DNA of 64,000 bases from Polaribacter sp. (GTDB lineage: Bacteria > Bacteroidota > Bacteroidia > Flavobacteriales > Flavobacteriaceae). The stretch's first letter is position 1. Each line of letters begins with the position of its first letter. The DNA lies in NCBI RefSeq assembly GCF_024639685.1, contig NZ_JAHEHX010000018.1, forward strand, positions 1-64,000. The letters are read 5' to 3'. The translations under genes were made by a program, and so were the position numbers. Shown here piece after piece: positions 62,420-64,000 of this stretch. The notes beneath the pieces were generated by a model, which made no database searches, had not been told where the DNA came from, and was given only the letters and a program-made list of their open reading frames with translations.

Positions 62420-64000
62420 TTATTCTTCTAATCTAACGTCTAATCCTAAACCTTTAAGTTCATGCATTAATACGTTAAACGATTCTGGTAATCCTGGTTC
62501 TGGCATAGCTTCACCTTTAACAATACTTTCGTATGTTTTAGCTCTACCCATAACATCATCGGATTTTACAGTTAAGATTTCTCTTAAGATACTTGATGCA
62601 CCATATGCTTCAAGTGCCCAAACTTCCATCTCTCCAAAACGCTGACCACCAAATTGTGCTTTACCACCTAATGGTTGTTGTGTAATTAAAGAATATGGTC
62701 CTATTGAACGAGCATGCATTTTATCTTCAATCATGTGCCCTAACTTAATCATATAAATGATACCAACTGTTGCTGGTTGATCGAAACGTTTTCCTGTTCC
62801 ACCATCATATAAATAAGTGTGTCCAAATCTTGGTACTTCTGCTTCATCTGTAATTCCATTAATCTGGTCTAAAGATGCACCATCAAAAATAGGAGTTGCA
62901 TATTTAGTATTTAATTTTTGACCTGCCCAACCAAGAACAGTTTCATAAATCTGACCAATGTTCATACGTGAAGGTACACCTAATGGATTCAGTACAATAT
63001 CTACTGGAGTTCCATCTTCTAAGAACGGCATATCTTCAGCTCTTACTATACGTGCAACAATACCTTTATTTCCATGACGCCCAGCCATTTTATCACCTAC
63101 TTTTAACTTACGTTTTTTAGCGATGTAAACTTTAGCTAATTTTAAAATTCCTGCTGGTAATTCATCTCCAACTGAAATTGTAAATTTCTGACGTCTTAAA
63201 GAACCTTGTAAATCGTTTACTTTAATTTTATAGTTATGAACTAATTCACCAACTAAAGAATTTAAGTCACTATCAGTTGTCCAAGAACCTGTTAAATGTA
63301 CATAGTCATCTACAGAGTTTAACATTTTAAGAGTGTACTTTTTACCTTTTGGTAAAACTTCTTCTCCTAAATCATTAAATACCCCTTGAGAAGTTTTTCC
63401 ACTAATTAAAGTGAATAATTTCTCGATTAACTCATCTTTTAAACCTTCAAATTTAGAAACGAAAGATTGCTCTAAAGTAGCTACTGCTTCTCTATCTCTA
63501 ATTCTTTTATTTTTATCTTTTACAGCTCTTCTAAACAATTTTTTATCAATTACTACACCTCTTAAAGATGGAGAAGCTTTTAATGATGCATCTTTTACAT
63601 CACCTGCTTTATCGCCAAAAATAGCACGTAATAATTTTTCTTCTGGAGTTGGATCAGATTCTCCTTTTGGTGTGATTTTACCAATTAAGATATCACCAGG
63701 ATTAACTTCTGCTCCAATTCTAATCATTCCATTTTCATCCAAATCTTTTGTAGCTTCTTCAGAAACGTTAGGAATATCGTTAGTTAACTCTTCAGTTCCT
63801 AATTTTGTATCTCTAACATCTAAAGAATACTCATCAATATGAATAGAAGTAAATATGTCTTCACGAACTACTTTTTCAGAAATTACAATTGCATCCTCAA
63901 AATTATACCCTTTCCAAGGCATAAAGGCTACTTTCATATTTCTACCTAAGGCTAGTTCTCCTTTTTGTGTTGCATACCCTTCACAAAGTACCTGACCTTC
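62420..64000 (-). CDS. rpoB: RNA polymerase subunit beta, C-terminal part (cut by window edge)
   Basis: 527 codons are present, reading in frame to the window edge from [21 protein letters not shown] onward; the first ~740 residues lie outside. Visible landmarks are '[17 protein letters not shown]', '[17 protein letters not shown]' (active-site Lys region), '[13 protein letters not shown]' and '[24 protein letters not shown]', ending 'LGLDVRLEE'. The rifampicin region lies before the window. Co-transcribed with rpoC. Confidence 0.97.
   Translation of the reverse strand, partial: EGQVLCEGYATQKGELALGRNMKVAFMPWKGYNFEDAIVISEKVVREDIFTSIHIDEYSLDVRDTKLGTEELTNDIPNVSEEATKDLDENGMIRIGAEVNPGDILIGKITPKGESDPTPEEKLLRAIFGDKAGDVKDASLKASPSLRGVVIDKKLFRRAVKDKNKRIRDREAVATLEQSFVSKFEGLKDELIEKLFTLISGKTSQGVFNDLGEEVLPKGKKYTLKMLNSVDDYVHLTGSWTTDSDLNSLVGELVHNYKIKVNDLQGSLRRQKFTISVGDELPAGILKLAKVYIAKKRKLKVGDKMAGRHGNKGIVARIVRAEDMPFLEDGTPVDIVLNPLGVPSRMNIGQIYETVLGWAGQKLNTKYATPIFDGASLDQINGITDEAEVPRFGHTYLYDGGTGKRFDQPATVGIIYMIKLGHMIEDKMHARSIGPYSLITQQPLGGKAQFGGQRFGEMEVWALEAYGASSILREILTVKSDDVMGRAKTYESIVKGEAMPEPGLPESFNVLMHELKGLGLDVRLEE

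Overview
The window comes from a low-GC member of the Bacteroidetes, most likely a marine Flavobacteriaceae. The signs are: Bacteroidetes -7 boxes of the TAnnTTTG type, type IX secretion C-terminal sorting domains on several exported proteins, many short 'S-C' lipoproteins, and a core block of rpoB, rpoC, a DUF3467 gene, clpC, gyrA, a TPR gene, an NlpC/P60 gene and thiolase. Genus cannot be fixed from the sequence alone.

Layout. 0-6.8 kb is accessory: small lipoproteins, a type IX-secreted repeat protein, a zinc-ribbon/HTH protein, a membrane protein and a GyrI-like protein. It ends in the left copy of a ~635 bp direct repeat. 7-9.6 kb holds mscL, an exported non-specific nuclease and a DUF481-like barrel. 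9.66-22.3 kb is a nine-gene plus-strand operon: a giant membrane P-loop ATPase with a TerB-like tail, two DUF4407-type proteins, three proteins built as N-domain/Cys linker/TM/extracytoplasmic domain (one a transglutaminase-like enzyme), and a DUF350-like protein. 22.4-26.8 kb is a minus-strand operon led by an FMN glutamate synthase-family protein. 26.8-28 kb holds yidD and a nucleotidase. 28-35 kb is a minus-strand operon of two proteins with HEPN RNxxxH motifs, one of them a NACHT-like ATPase whose winged helix and 1000-residue sensor lie on the next gene, followed by DUF2797. 35-41.7 kb is a mosaic of lipoproteins, an outer membrane barrel and duplicated DUF285/type IX surface proteins. 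41.8-45.7 kb holds a family A polymerase-like protein with a large palindrome upstream, and a MazG-like plus GIY-YIG/DUF2075 pair. The right copy of the ~635 bp repeat then abuts tRNA-Arg(UCU), followed by tRNA-Pro(UGG) and tRNA-Ser(GCU). From 46.6 kb to the end the window is conserved core.

The accessory half behaves like an accretion zone next to a tRNA gene. It has two long direct repeats, each preceded by different cargo and by a tail that looks like the end of an ion-channel gene. It also has at least ten short coding 'tails' of genes whose bodies are missing, several repeated with mostly synonymous differences, and a serine recombinase fragment. No intact integrase is visible.

The two best candidates for an undescribed system are the transmembrane ATPase/DUF4407/transglutaminase operon (9.66-22.3 kb) and the double-HEPN/split-NACHT operon (28.9-35.0 kb). 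Both look like sensor-effector conflict or envelope-defence modules. Their function is inference from domain logic, not shown by the sequence.
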